Shown here one piece after another: positions 31,561 through 45,900 of a stretch of 64,000 nucleotides of DNA; the first letter of the stretch is position 1; the number at the start of each line of letters is the position of its first letter. The notes under the pieces were generated by a model. That model was not told where the DNA came from, ran no database searches, and saw only the letters and a list, made by a program, of their open reading frames with translations. Both the position numbers and the translations under genes were made by a program. This stretch comes from Neodiprion pinetum (Eukaryota; Arthropoda; Insecta; Hymenoptera; Diprionidae): positions 27,287,922 to 27,351,921 of the forward strand of contig NC_060232.1 in the NCBI RefSeq assembly GCF_021155775.2, in the 5' to 3' direction.

Positions 31561-33555
31561 ACACTGTGTGAATCTCGTCAACCGCTTTCTCGCCAATACG
31601 CCAAAACGAAGAGTGGGCAATTCAATGCGTGCCTGTGAGAATACGCCTAAGCAACAACAAGCACACTAACTTTCACATGTTTGCAGAACGCGAAAACAGA
31701 CGCAAGAAACAGTGTAGAATAGAAACATGCTTCCGGATGCATTAGCGTCCGACAAAGCTGCAGCCATCTACGGATTCGCGATTCAATGTACTTTGGAGGC
31801 AAGAAGCCTCCCATAATATAACGTTTTCTCCATAAGTGTATCCTCTCATAATTTATCACCACCAACAGTACATAAATGCGACTCGGTTTCGCGACTTTGG
31901 TTCTTACGCACGTACGTTTTTATTGTTCTTGCTCACCATAGTGAAAAGCTTATATGAATTCAGTGCAGTGAATGTAGTGATGATGAATCGCTGGCGAATT
32001 CGGTGGGATTTACCGGAACGAGAGGAAGCATGAATCAACGACTAGAGGTGAGTGTATACAATGTGTATTCATGTATTTTATTGCGTACTTCCATTATTAT
32101 ATTAATAATCAGATTATACAATCGTATTCTAAAAGTTAGTTTTGATGAAAACAGAAAGAGATAGAGGGAAAAAATTGTGAAAAAAAGTGGCACCTCTACA
32201 AAAAGGTAACGCTACGATTAACATGTAATTAATATATATGTTATAAGTAAGAATGTACAAAATAGTACCTACGCACTTAATTATATGCAAACGCGTCTCA
32301 AAATAATTCCTACCTTACCGTAGCAATTCTTTCATAAAGAATAATAATTCGATTTTTTATTCAAAAATGTTTAACCTTCGCATTACAATTACGGTCGCCG
32401 TGTTCACGCTGAGTCGCATCGCCTCGGGGATGATCAGTTTTCAGTATCCCGAATGGTTTCCTACATCCGTAATGGACTTTGGCATGAACGCGATGTAAGG
32501 CTGATCACACTCCGAAGACGTTGCCCGCAAGCATGCGATTGAAGATCGCTTTGATGTGTGATCAGGCTCACAGATGATTAATTCAATATTTACTACAGTT
32601 TTGGCACTTGGATATATAAGATTTTCGATTGCACTATAAATCGGTATGCATCTCTATACCTACGTAACGCGTTATCATCGGCGATAGGCCCTTGATTGGA
32701 CCGTTGCAGATCAAAACACCGACGAGGGTAGCCCCCCAGGCACCAATCATTTTTCGCAATTAAAAAGTTGCATTTTGTTGCTCTGTATAACCATTTTCTT
32801 TCAATGTAATAATCGTATTGCGGTGCAAGATAATCATTTCGCAAGAGATAGAAATCGAATGGCAAAAAGAAAAAAGAAAAGAAGAAGAATGAAGTTGGAT
32901 CAACGTTACCTTTTTCCAAAAGTTGAGATACGGTAACTTCGCATTCGTTCGGGGAATTTCAAATCTGTCCGAGGTTTCGTTTTCATTCGTTCGATGTTCC
33001 GCGTTTGACGAAAGGGTAAACGACTATTTTCATGTTCTGCTTCATTGTGATGCTTTGACAGACCACTTTCACCGGGAAAGCGGTGCAAAACTGCGTGGGC
33101 AGCATGGCAAGGAACTCTTGTTTCAGTGTCGGCTGATAAAACATGCGTATATCTGATTGTCGGTCCGGTTACTGTAGTTGCGATTTGAGTTCTGTTGCAT
33201 TGTATAAAAAATTGAACAGCGGGACAGATGGAAACAATAGTACAATTAACTTAGGAGTATGAAACTTAAATGAATAGCTTAACGATATAGTAAACTAAAC
33301 TTAATCATACGGATGACGATGGATATGGTGTGGTTTTGCCGCCCTCCACGAGCGTGTGAATAATTGTGCTGCGCTTATGACGCTAAAGCTAATTTTCGTT
33401 TCTTGTATTCTGTTTTTATATATATAGTACATTTGAGAAAATGGGGTTTTCCGATCTGGTCGAACACTAGATGTATGTCACAGGCAACTGAGATTAGATT
33501 AAACGAGCGTTGGAATGGCTAGCTATGCGGATAAATCTAGCGGGAATATTGCTCT
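31561..33555. other. Boundary region between OR cluster and Storkhead gene
   Basis: No gene recognised. Short open pieces exist on both strands (for example 31865-31647 minus, 32919-32593 minus) but lack family features. A perfect 10-bp inverted repeat, CTGATCACAC at 32501-32510 and GTGTGATCAG at 32556-32565, could be a small hairpin or transposon end. Base composition changes from AT-rich to more balanced here. Confidence 0.4.
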
Positions 33556-33561
33556 TTTATT
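33556..33561 (-). terminator. Candidate polyadenylation signal of the Storkhead gene
   Basis: TTTATT on the + strand (AATAAA on the gene strand), about 380 bp after the stop codon. Other AT-rich signals nearby could serve instead. Confidence 0.35.
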
Positions 33562-33937
33562 TCCATTGCAAGGATTCCGAGTTTACTGGATCAATAAAAG
33601 CAAATCTGTAGGACAGCTCTAGCCTTGAAACACTTGAACAACAGTTTTGAGTATATATAATATATATCATACAACATATATACTAATCAATATAATACGG
33701 AAAAATTCCACGTCAACTTTGATTGTTTCGTAAATTTTCAAATAACCGTTAATACAAAGCTCGTATAGATGAAAAAGAATAGTATTTACATAATTTTTAC
33801 TCAAACACCATTCCAATTTCATGTGACAGGAAAGCAATGAAACATTCCTGGACTGGTTGTTGCAAATATATAGTATCAAAACAAAAACAAAAGGAAGAAG
33901 AAACTAATCTCTCGTCTATAAAAACTGGCCGACGTCT

Positions 33938-36900
33938 TTACACTAAACCAAAATCCGTGTGAACTGGCAAATCGCAGTTATTTGGCTTTTCCGCAGCCGC
34001 CATGTTCACCTCGACCAAGGTGTCGACGCTGTTGATTGAGCAGCCCTTGAGAATTTTCTGGGCAGCTAAACTGGTGAACTGTACCTGGAGGTCGCTCAAG
34101 CTCGGATACGGATAGAGGTCACCGCGACTCGGTGATTTCTTTAAATTGGGTTCAGAACCCTGAGGTACGCGCTGTTTGGAAGACTCCAAATTTTCGATGT
34201 AAACGTTGTTGAACGAACCTCCAAAACCGTCGAAGGACTTTGTGGGTGACGGAGGGTTCGAGGCCAGATTGCTCTTGGAGCCCGGTCGCAGTAAATTTCT
34301 GTAGCTGAGTGCGTCCTTTGACAGAGAGAGACTCAATTTCCTAGAGTTGTTCATCGCGTCGTTCGTGTTCTTAGAAGTCGGTATTGTGGAGGGCGGGTTT
34401 TCGTTTGGGTGAACCAGTGAGATTTTTTCAATATGAGATGAACCGTCGATTAAATGGGCCTGGCTGTTGTTAAGATGATTCGTTAGCTTTAGTTTGTTCG
34501 GGGGATCCTCGTCGACCTTCGGCTTGTTTTCCTTGTCGGATTCAGATGCTAACCTGACCTCCTTGCAGCCATAGAGGGAGGTTGGTCTCTCCAGTTTGAT
34601 CGGCTTGTAACGCTGCTCGTCCACCTTCATCGACTTGAACTGCAAGTCCTCGTCGATTTTGGTTTTGTATAATTTCTCCTCCCCCATTTTGACGATTGTC
34701 GGCTTGTAGAACTTCTCGCCGACCATTTCCTTCTCCTGCTTATCCTTCGCTGACGTTGACTCTTTGCCGGCGTTACTCTTGTTCAGTCCGTTCTCGAAGG
34801 TGATGACAGACCTCATCGGCGAGTTGTTTTGATGCACGTAGATCTTGGTACCAGGCGCCCCTGATATCGTGGTCGTTGTACTGGCATTCGAAGCCAACGT
34901 CACACTGCTCTGTACCCTTTCCTGGGGTGGACTTGTTGGGCTCAGATTCGTCGATAGCTGAAGTGTAATCGAATTCTGCGCCTCCTGCAACGGCGTGAGA
35001 GCTCCCTGCTGGATGATCTTGAGAGGTGACGACTTTGCCGGGAGTGTGGAACTTTTCATTGGCGAAGATGAAAGCTTGCCGCTCGATGTTGACTTTCCAC
35101 TAGAGTGCGTCGAGTGACTCGACGAAGTCTTCTGGAGTACCTGAAACCATCACGTATGGCATAATCAATCGCTGAACGCGTGATCATCGCATCAACGCAT
35201 TCGTCATCAGCGATCGCGCGTATTCCTTACCTTATGCTGTGGAGAACTATTTGAGGACTTCGTGCCACTTCCAGTTGAGTCGTGGCTGGGTCGTCGGGAG
35301 CTGTGACGAGTGCTAGATCTACCAAGAGTACCAGTTTTCCCAGGACTTCCATTTGAGGCTCTGACGGAACCGGAACTTCCTCCACTTCTGCTTGGCGACG
35401 AGTTCGCCGAATGTTTTCCCGTCTGTGTTTGGCCTCGGTTCTGATAAATGTCCTGCGCTCCACTCGGTGGCAGGACCGACGCTCTCGACGTGCATCGACT
35501 CAGGCTGGAACACTTCGATCTGGGCAAAGTCGAACAAGGTGATCGATGACGCCTCGAACTTCTGGGCGTCGAGTTTGCGAGCAGGCTGGACGAGTCACCG
35601 CTAGCTTGGCGCCGGTGGCGCCTTGGAAGCGTCGCTGATCGGGCGGAGCTGGAGTCATCCCAGACTTGAAAACTGGCCTGAGACTGGTCCAAGCCTTCCA
35701 TCATCTATGAATAAAAATTTAATCGTTGTATAAGAAAACAACACCCGTATAAATGCATGACCAGTGAACTGGCCTGCTCTGATATTTACCGAAGGACTAG
35801 CTGCCCTGGTTTGGGTAGCGACGCTGTGCAGATGAACAACACGAGGGTTGAACCACTCTGTCGGTGGATACTGGGCACTGAAAGTCCCCATAAGCGGACT
35901 GCCCTTCCTGCGTGAGCTGCGTCGAAAGAGTCTCGACAGTAGTCCAATTTTCTCTGAAAATATGTTTGAGAAGCCTTAAAAAGAGAGCCGATCGTGTAGG
36001 AAAGTTAAGCGCCGAAGGATACTGGGAAGGGTTTGCTATCAGCTAAGGTGACTAGAAGCTCCGCGACCAACCAAGGTGTCATACAGGTTCAAAGGCAATT
36101 ATACACAGGGCAATATAATGTAGAAAACTTGAAAAGTCAGTTTGGTATACGTTAAAAAATTGCAGAGTTTCACCACCCGTCACCAAATCAAACCCTTCCC
36201 AATGGGACTCACTCGTTGGACTGTGAGGGGTGCTGTCTGTGCTGGCGTACTCAGCACTCGAGGAGGTGTCGCTTCTGTCCGGTCTTCGCGGCAAGGATCG
36301 AGAACTGCCACTCCTGTGAAGGCGTCTGGCGGACCCCCAGAGACGTAGAGAATGCCTTCGCTCCAAGCGTCCAGGAACAGATCGACACCTGGCGAAGAGG
36401 ACCTTGTCGTTAGGATTTCCTGAAAAAAAAGAGGAGCGGTCAAGATCACTCGACACTACGGATACCGCATTTTCGATTGACCCATTCACAGTGCAGCTAT
36501 CAGAGGTTACGTTTTCACATTAGTAAGTACGAATGCATTATCTACGATTGCTGAGGGGCTGACCATTCTGAAACAAAATATACATACACCTGACATCGAG
36601 TCTTCGTGAATTCTAATTGCCACGTATTTCCAAATGAATTTACGTAAGTTTAAGTCCGTCTACGTAACTGCTTGACTTCATGAGAATTTTCACCAAGTAC
36701 ACACTTGGCTTCTATTATGATTAATACCTCACAGTTATTCGAGAAGGTGGATATCATTCGCGGATATCAGCCTCTGGGTGCCGCACCAACCCAGCGGCGG
36801 TAACTAACGGTAGAAGATGTCGTGACCAATAGCTAATGTACATCGTTGTGCTAAACGCTTTCCAAGCACACGGGTATCAGAGACTCGGGCACAGGCATCG

Positions 36901-39900
36901 AGCGAGACACACGTGAGATCAAGAGAGCACGGAACAATCGTGTCAGCGAACGTGAGCTCGGCACTGCCGATTCAAACGTAGATGCAGGAAAATCATGGAA
37001 ATCTAGGACCTTTTGTACGGAGTATCGTATTGGTTAACGTCACTCTGTTCAATTTGCCGCCTCACAGTCAGTTAGGGTTTATACCTACCGCAGACTTTCA
37101 TGGCTAGCCAGTAAATTCGTTGCTTCCAAGGCATGACCCAGATGTCACGTCGTTTCTTTGTGGAAACAAAAACGATGGAGAACGTAACGAAGTTTTATTT
37201 TTGGTGATTCAAGAAATATACGAGCAGCGTTTCAGGATTTCAGGACAGATCAATAACCTGAGACGATGCAGTGTAAATACAGAGTTCACATCATGCTCTT
37301 ACGAAATTATATCTAAAAACGGGGAAACGGATCTTAATCAAACGGTGCTTGTGTTTTTTTTTTTTGTTTTAATCGAGGTCACGTTCACAGAGGATTGTTT
37401 TATTTATTGTGTTTTTACAGTTTTTCATTGAACTCGTAAAAATTTACGACACTGATCATGTTGCAAAAATGTTGTGACTAGGGCAATCATCCTTGAAGTT
37501 CTGAGTTTTGGAAAAACAATGTTTTTTGAATTGGGCATTTCTCTGGCAGACTAAGTATATTGATGACGGACTTGACAAAATATTTCGACAAAGTTTGAGA
37601 CTTCCTAAATATTTTCTCCGTTAAAACAAAATTCTAACAACACTGCAAAGCTGCTATACGTGATATGCGTTCCAATTTCATCTAGTTTGTAAAGTTTCTC
37701 CAAAGAACCCCGCAGAATCCTTATGGGAATTGGCTCTTGATCGAATTGGCTGAAATTTTCAAGTATGTTGTGAAATACAGACCTCGGAAAGGGGGTGCGC
37801 GGATTTTTTGTTATCTCTGGATTACGCGATTTTTACGAATTACAAAACTTCAAGGGGACTAAAATTTATACTAAACGACATACTAAAATTTCAGCCAATT
37901 CAACCGAGAGCCGATTCACATAAGGATTCTGCAGGGTCCTCTGTTGATTAGTTTTTACTCCATACGGACTTATCGCTATTCTGCGCTGCCTTTCAACTAA
38001 AGCAGTTAGTCCAAAGTGTACAATAACGCGAACGAGATCGTTCAAGTTGGTAAAAAACCGCAACAATTCAAAGAACCTATCCACGAATCTTGTGTAACTC
38101 CCGCTTTGCACTGAGATGAAAAAAACAACTTCTCGTCACAATGGGCAAATCTCGACATTGGACATTGCTATTAAAAGCACGACCAATCCAGACCTTGAAT
38201 GGACCGAGGTATAATCTCAGTCTCTCTCTTATGTGTTAACAACCGCGTATTACGAACAAGTTCCATGGTCTGCGTACGTGCCCGTGAACAAGCGTTCGTC
38301 CTATCCTATCCATGCATAAGAAGCTGTCCGCATTGCGGTATGAAGATAGGCGCTCGAAGCGTGTGACGCTACGGGCGCTTTCTCGAGTAAAGTGGTGACT
38401 GTAGAGTATGCATGAGTGCACAAGTCGGGGCAAGGTTTCAGAGTTACTCGGGATGGAGATACTTTTTCGTCCGCAAGTTGGGTATTTTCGCTTTCTTGTG
38501 TTTAATGCGCATCACAGGGCTCGGAAGAGAGTACATACAACAATAAATGGGCACGGAGATAAGAATTTAACAGGTGAACGTACGTCAACAGGAAGTTGTC
38601 ATGGACGTACATACTCGTGGCAAAATTCAGATATGGCTTTATTGTTCAAGATACATTTCAAATTTAGAAACAACTTGTTCTCTTTCCGCATCTACCGATC
38701 CAGATTTTCGTTTGCTCGAAATCACATGTAGTGTCCAACAGTTTTCAGCCATTTTATAGCCGCCTACGTAACCAGGATACCATTACAAATGCTCGACTCT
38801 GCAACTTCAGGCGCAGAACTGCGGGGTTCAAATACCCGCCAAGGATACCACGTTATACTCCTTCGTGTTCAGATATAGATATAAACTGTTTAAGGTCGTG
38901 AACTCTTGTTTATTCGGCTGATTGTGGCCAAACATCTGACTGCAGTCCCACTCGTGGGATATTTCGTAATTTCGCTGCGTTTCTCTTCTACCGTACGTGA
39001 CTTTTGTACCCGACCATTTACACTAATTTTCGTATGTTGATCTTACCGCATCGAACCTTCAAATCATCGTCAGCTCCTCAAAGGACAGTCTTTTCCTATC
39101 TGCTTATTGAATGATAAGTAATGCCATGTTCGCAAATTCTCCTCACCGGCCGTGAGGAATTTTTTTTTGTAACGATGTAACGACGCGCCGTTTCATATGG
39201 CAAGTAAAAATGCCACAAACCGGTTATGCCGTTTAAAATAGCCAATGTTTCAGCGCTTTGCTACAACGGCAGCCCAACTTGGGCTACGTCTACCATGATC
39301 AACTAGTGCTATGTTGAACTAGAAATTTTCATTCACCTATGCGAAACGGAAAATCCGACATAATCAAACTGAAGTAGGTACATATATATTTATATCTGAA
39401 TAAAGCTTTATAACTGCACGCAAAAGGAGAACCTGGGAGAAGAGGCGAAATTACGTAATTTTAGAAAGTCCGCATACCTCCACAGATTACGTCTGCCAAA
39501 TTCGTCTGCACGGCCTGGTGGGTGACGTCACCGTCTCTCAAGGTCAGCATCTCGCCGTGAACCAGAGCCATAGCTTCGTCGTTGCTCATTAGCATCCCGC
39601 CTTGTCCTCTGGAACCGTGAACTTCCCTGGAGTTCCTCCTGGAACTCCCGGAGTCCCGCCTGAGCCGCCTGGTCTCGGGGGTGACGACAAAGTAGCCCTG
39701 AGAAGTGTGGTAAATTTTCCTCTCCTGCATCAGCTTGGCCAGCGCGTCGTAGACGAGATCGCGTCCAGGTCGTTGCATCGCCGGGAACGCGTTTCTCAGG
39801 GCTGTCCTAAGGGTGTCCAGGGTGGCCGCCTGCCGCTGGGACGTCAACTCGAGGATGGCCCAGCAAAGGGCTTCGGGAAGGGGCGTGAATTGGCCCTGCG

Positions 39901-42900
39901 ACACGGGCGCGACTAAACAGTCCTCGATATCACCTGGAACAGAAGATGAAGAGAAGGTTTCATTATTAATGCGGAACCTGGGGCGAGATTTTTGCTCGGT
40001 CGGTTTCCACCGCACGTTTCGTCCGTCTGCAGGAACTTGGCCTCATCCCTTCCGGAGCACGTGTCGAGACTCCCAGGCTTCCCTGCCAACTTCTGATGAC
40101 ATTACAGAGCCACACGAGGAGAGTCCGGAGACTCGGCTAGGAAGTCTGAACACGTTTGAGACTTTGAGCGAATCAATACGTAGCGAAAACTCTGCGGTGT
40201 GCAGGATGTATGAAACACGACGTATTTATACACCTAAGCCATATCAGCTGCGGGTCGAATTCCGAATGGTTCTGTTCAATGAAAATCAAGTTTCTTTCGA
40301 GAATCAGTTGGACAATTAGCTCAGATGTCTTCGGACATTTATATCTACCTTTCGAGCTACCGAATACTGACGAGTGCGTAGAATTTTGATTCCCGCAACC
40401 GTTGTTGGATTAATTATTAATAACTCGAGGACAATGAGACTTTGGCGTTTTGGCATCGCGTGACGAATGGGTGAAATTTGTTTTTTCCATGTCTCTTACG
40501 ATTATGTTGTATACATGTTGCATACGCATGTCGGATACGTAGGAGAGCAGCCGTGCGACTCTAGACCTGACAAACCGCGCTGCAAGAAGACGGTGTGTGG
40601 CTGGGTATAATCCGGGCAGCAAAATCGTTAAATAAAACAAGACTACAAGCGCGCAATTACCAGGCCACAAGAGTTCCTACCAGGGCTCGCCTTCTTCCTA
40701 GCTCCTTAACATACGTAGTGAGTTGAAACGCAGCTTCTGGGAACACCGAGCTGCCAGCATGGACTTGTGCTTGCAGTCGACAGGCGCCGGTAGAACGCGG
40801 CTGTTGCGGCGTATGCGCGCCACCAGGACGTCTTAATTAATTATTACAGATCACGATTTATGGCGTGCGAATTGTTTCTGGGGTATAAGCCTGCCAGCGC
40901 ATGCCACCGTTACGTTTTATACTTTCTAAGGACGTGCTAACAAGATCTCTGGGAACTTGTTACACCGCGCTGGTTACTCCGCAGCCTCGGCAATATCGCA
41001 AATCCATTAGATCTGACAAATGGTGCACCGCCGCAAGTGCAATAATTGGTTAGCTCTTGTCGTCACGTTGCGCGGCGAGGCAGCCATTTGCATTCCCGAA
41101 AGAACTCGAGCCCTCCGAATACCAGCGTGACTGTCAGCTCAGCAAATGTTCGCCGCGTGCCGGAAAACGCTCGCGTGACAGTCAGCAAAAATTTGCTATG
41201 TGCCAACGTTGAGGTATTTCACACGGTGAGAAAGAGGAGAGAAGAGAAGGACACCGCAATCGTGGTTGCAAATTATCCGCGAGAATTCGTTCAAAGGCCA
41301 ATCGTTTCTATTGGCTAACGTCGACTACGGGCAATTTTTCTCCGCGAACGAGGTTCCCAGAGGTTCGGTTCATCTCGCCAACCGCCGCCCGACTTGCGTC
41401 CGAAATCGATAGTCGCTCTTTGGACGCATATCAAACGGTGAATTGGGGTGCGACTCACATCATGGCAACCGCGTGGCGCGGAGCGAACTGCGTCACCATC
41501 ATGAAAAACACGTTCTCGTAACAGAGACCGTCAACCCCCCAAAGCCGAAATTGTTAAAACTCAGAACGTCGGCCACCCTTCGCAGTCTCTCCCTCAACTA
41601 CGAACAGGTTTTAACTCCGATAATCCTGCGACGGTAGAATTTCCAAAGCTTGAGGCTTAAGCGTGCTTACCATTAATAGTTGCACTTATGTCCCGTCAGG
41701 ATCGTACGTTATTCCGCGGAAAACACGAGTCACGAAATATTGATTTCGTCATGCGTCAGCGCAAACTTCTTACAAGTACAACATAAGTTGAGGGACTTTT
41801 ATTTTTATTTATTTATTTATTTTTGTTTTTTTGGAATGGGGGATTCGTGACTTTAACCCTCTCGATCGAACTCGCCACGTTCATTCTGTTCGCTGTGATA
41901 TAAAAGACCTGCTACATAGTGCATATATCAGTCTGATCCACCCTTTAATTCTTTCCTTTTCACCCCTCGGGGCCGGTCGCGTTAACAAAGCCCGTCCAAC
42001 AATCAGGTGGTCGATTCGTGTCCGGGAACGAAGCGCAGGGATCGACCCCTGGTATTTGGTCGACAGTATTACGACTAGACAAGTAATAAGTTCGGGTCGG
42101 AATCCAAGAATTGGATTCACTTGGGAGTGTTTTTTTTATATCGAGCATTGTACGGCCGAGGGTCTTTGCACCCTTGCAATAAAAAAAAATTGATGCAAAA
42201 AATCTCATATCGGTGGAACGTAAATATACCCTGCGCCCGCAAAAGTAGAAGGAATTGCGATTATAATAAAGCGGTGTGGCGTGTCCCTCTGCACGCATCG
42301 CTCGTCGACGTGTCTTGAATTCTTATGCACTTTGTTCCGACTTAACTAGACGCTCGGAACTGTGGAGTCTGGATATTTCCAAGCACCAATATTCAAGAGA
42401 AGAGAAGTTAAAATAAAACGAATTACAATACGTGTGTATAAATACTCTATGGATACTCGAACTGCAATTAGTTTTTTCAAAGGCTGCGAACTGGGCAGAA
42501 TGAGGTCCGCAAAGTCGAACCTCGTCAATCCTGGATTTCTGTAAGTAGAGATATGGAATGCATCTAATTGATTCCCGACCAAGAGGTGCTCAGCTATCCC
42601 TGGGGAAATATTAAAACGATATCCATAATTGAGCCTGCCCAGACCCTCAGCTTCGTCATTTCTTCGAGGGATCGGATTCCCAGTAAATGGTATTCGGCAG
42701 CGACACCTTGCCGCCGTTCAAGGTCGTCGGAATAACCGTGGCGCCAGAGGTGAAAGAGGCGGATCAGAGGCAGTTAACCAGAGAAACGAATGGGAGGAAA
42801 TACTGCAGGGTAGCGAACGAGCTAACGAACGTACAAACATAGGGAGAGACGGACGCGGTTCTTTCCCACGAGAATCGGTACGGTGCACGGTATGCATGCA

Positions 42901-45900
42901 CGCATGCATGCATGCGTATGTGTACGCACATATGCGCAAGTAGGCATCGTGGCACCAAGGGAGTGGCTCGCCCACGCAGGCCGTTAGACAGCGTAAAAAT
43001 AAGGAAACTAAAACAGGTGCTTTGTGCCTTTGCCTCTGACCAAGTCTATCGCGCGTGTAACTCTTCGAGAGATTTTCTCAACCGAACAACCAAATCGAAC
43101 CAAACCGCGCGCGGTATCGCGTGTCGGGTTGTAGAGCCGGGCAATATCTTGGTGCTAAGTTATGACGTCAAAGGAGTGATACGCCTGCTGAATGAAATCG
43201 ACGAAGTAGTAAAGACGGGTGAAAAGGTGGACCGAGGGCCTGAATTGAGGAGAAAACGGAGCGCAGGTTGAGCACATTTTCATGGTTGGAACGTCACTCG
43301 AGTTTTGTATGAGTTACGACTTCCAGTGGTGCAACTCTCCTCGATTATACCCTGAACCGCGTTATACATCGCCAGATCACGTCAGTCTTCCTTTTGTTCT
43401 TCCCTATGCGCGGCTGTTTATCGTCTGAACTGACCTGATTTATCGCCCTCAAGTACAACCTTTGGGTGTCAGGCTCTTGGGAACATTTCATAACCATCTC
43501 GCCGAACGTCCGCTGGTTGTTCGAATCAATTGTTAGGCGTTGGCGTAATTGCCACGACGCTCTTATACTTCCAACCGTCCAGCTCGTCTCTTGGTAAATT
43601 ATCCTTGACACGGTGTCATAAATTTAATAAAAACAAGATTCACTCCATTTTTGCGTGTACTGATCATCCCACGCACTTTTCAACGTTATCTTCTGTTCCC
43701 GCGGTCATTCATAAATTCATCATTTCCGGGTGCTGATCTAGATTTCGAATGGTCACGATTCAGATTGACCGTGTACAGTCCTTCGAGTATTGTTGATTTG
43801 ACGAATCAAAACTCCAAACGGTCAAATGGATCGTTATTGCAGATGTTTTCAAATTATTTTTGACAAATTTGTCAGATGCATTGAAACGATTTTCCCCAGA
43901 AACTTCCGAAAATCGGTACCATTGGTAATTCAAACCATTCAATACGTATACAAAAGAGATTCGGAACAATGATTGACCTGAATTTGATTCGTTAGCAAAT
44001 TCGAGCGGCACCGACGTTGCAGCATCTCGTGGTACGCGGCCAAATATAAAGAACTGCGGCAAAAGTTGAACCCAATGGAATTTCGCTCGAAAGCCTTCCC
44101 ACCCTCAGAAATTGACTCGGTACCTGGATACAGATGGGAAAAATGGTGCCCGGCTAATGCAGGAGTACGTCTGCAGGTCCGCTGCGGACGGCTTCAGACT
44201 CGGTCGTGACTGTAAATCACTTTTCCTTTCGTAGTCCCGTCGCCGTATAACTGACAACAACCGGCCTTCGACATAGTTTTATGGATGCCACAACAGTACC
44301 GACCCACCTAAGAGAACAGTGTGTATGTAATCACGTAATGCGGTGCCGGTTGCAGCGGGGTACGGCTGACGTGAAATCACGAAGAACTCGCGCCCGCCGA
44401 GAGCAACTGTCCGTCAGATTGTTCTGGTGCCTTATAATGTGCAGAGCCGGAATTCCGACGTTGCAAAACAGTCTATATACCATTCGTGGATCTGGCGCGT
44501 CGATCCAAACTCGTGCTAAAACCGTTTTCTAATCCTGCGGTGACGCGCCGATCGTGATCGTCGTTGTACAGATCGGGTTGACCGTATCTAAAGAGACACT
44601 TTACTGTCATGATTAAGGCCGACAGCCACCGATTGATAATGTCAATAATTTGTACCGTGGATTCAGCAACTTTTCAGGGAGTTATATCCCGGAAACTTTC
44701 CTTGTTGAGTCACTCTTGAACGACACGGCTGACGATGAAACAGATGAGCTTTTGCTAAACATTGCGACGTTGAAGAGGAAAGTCGAATTTTCAAACATCA
44801 TATCTTTTTTATCTTCATAAGTAGGTATAACAGTTAGCTTCTTGATGCAGATTTTTTCGTACAGAATGCCAATTTCGCTGTCACAAATCTGTAGGGCGTA
44901 GATACGTGTATTATACGCGTATATGTTTTTTCGAGCATTGAATTTAGAGTGGCAAAAAAGTGACTCCGATGCGTTATTTGACGAAATTTTATTGAAACCA
45001 AACAAGCTGGAGTTCGCAAACGAAGCTCACTAAACAGCCTGAGAAGTTAGCCGCGTTTTGAGCTTGATCATTTCGAACCTCTACCAGATTTTATTCTCCA
45101 GCCAACACTGCTGTTTACCTTAAACCGTAGTAATCAAACTATCTGCGATGTAAGACTCATTTCTTAAAAAACAATAATTAATGTCCATTGTATTAAGATT
45201 GTCCAGTGCATGTAGTAGCTGCGTTCTACAAAACGGCAGCTCATATGAACCAGCAGCATCGTACATCCGAGCTTCTCTGAAGCTCGAAGGTCTCCTTTGT
45301 GTGCAAAGTACAGTGTTCCCAGTAACTTCCCATACAAGTAGAACAAACAATTTTAGGAAGAATTATCTAAGATCGAATCCTGCAAGTTCAATATTCTGCG
45401 ACAGTGAAAACACTCGAGTCACTACGAAAGAAAAACCAAAGACTCCATGGTGCGAGTCATTAATAGTGGCAACGAACGTGACTTTCCGGATTGAAAGTTC
45501 CCGCAAGTAAAACCATGCCGGGTTAGATTTACGCTCACAACTAAATAGATAAATATACGCACGGTGAGTTACGCTAGCGTCGATTCCGGAACGACGACAC
45601 ATACACGCAGACTCCGGTGGGAGGAGACCGTGTAACGTTTCAATCTAGCCCAGATCTCATACTTTCGTTGGACTGCTGCTTCCATCAAGGCAAAAAGCCT
45701 GCTCAACGCGGCAACGATAAAAGGCCACCATAATCCTTGGATTGTAAACCACATGCGCTAACGAGCTAGTCTGAAATCGAAACTAGGAACATTGTTGCCA
45801 TTTCCGCGCTTTTCCTCTCTCGTACTTTCTCGCGTACTTTGCCTAACTTGCACGAAAACTTTTCAGAGATTTAAGTGTTCGGACCGGCTCAATCCCTCGG

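Noticed and set aside
36142..36449. Frames opposite or out of phase with the Storkhead exon
   Set aside because: Shadows of the 36419-36213 coding exon, whose frame joins correctly to both neighbours.
38821..38840. tRNA-like T-arm (GCGGGGTTCAAATACCCGCC)
   Set aside because: The loop is too long for a standard T-arm if all five pairs form. No acceptor stem, D-arm or anticodon arm can be drawn around it.
42629..42975. Long overlapping frames on both strands
   Set aside because: They run through a GCAT-type simple repeat and mirror each other, as expected from repeat sequence.
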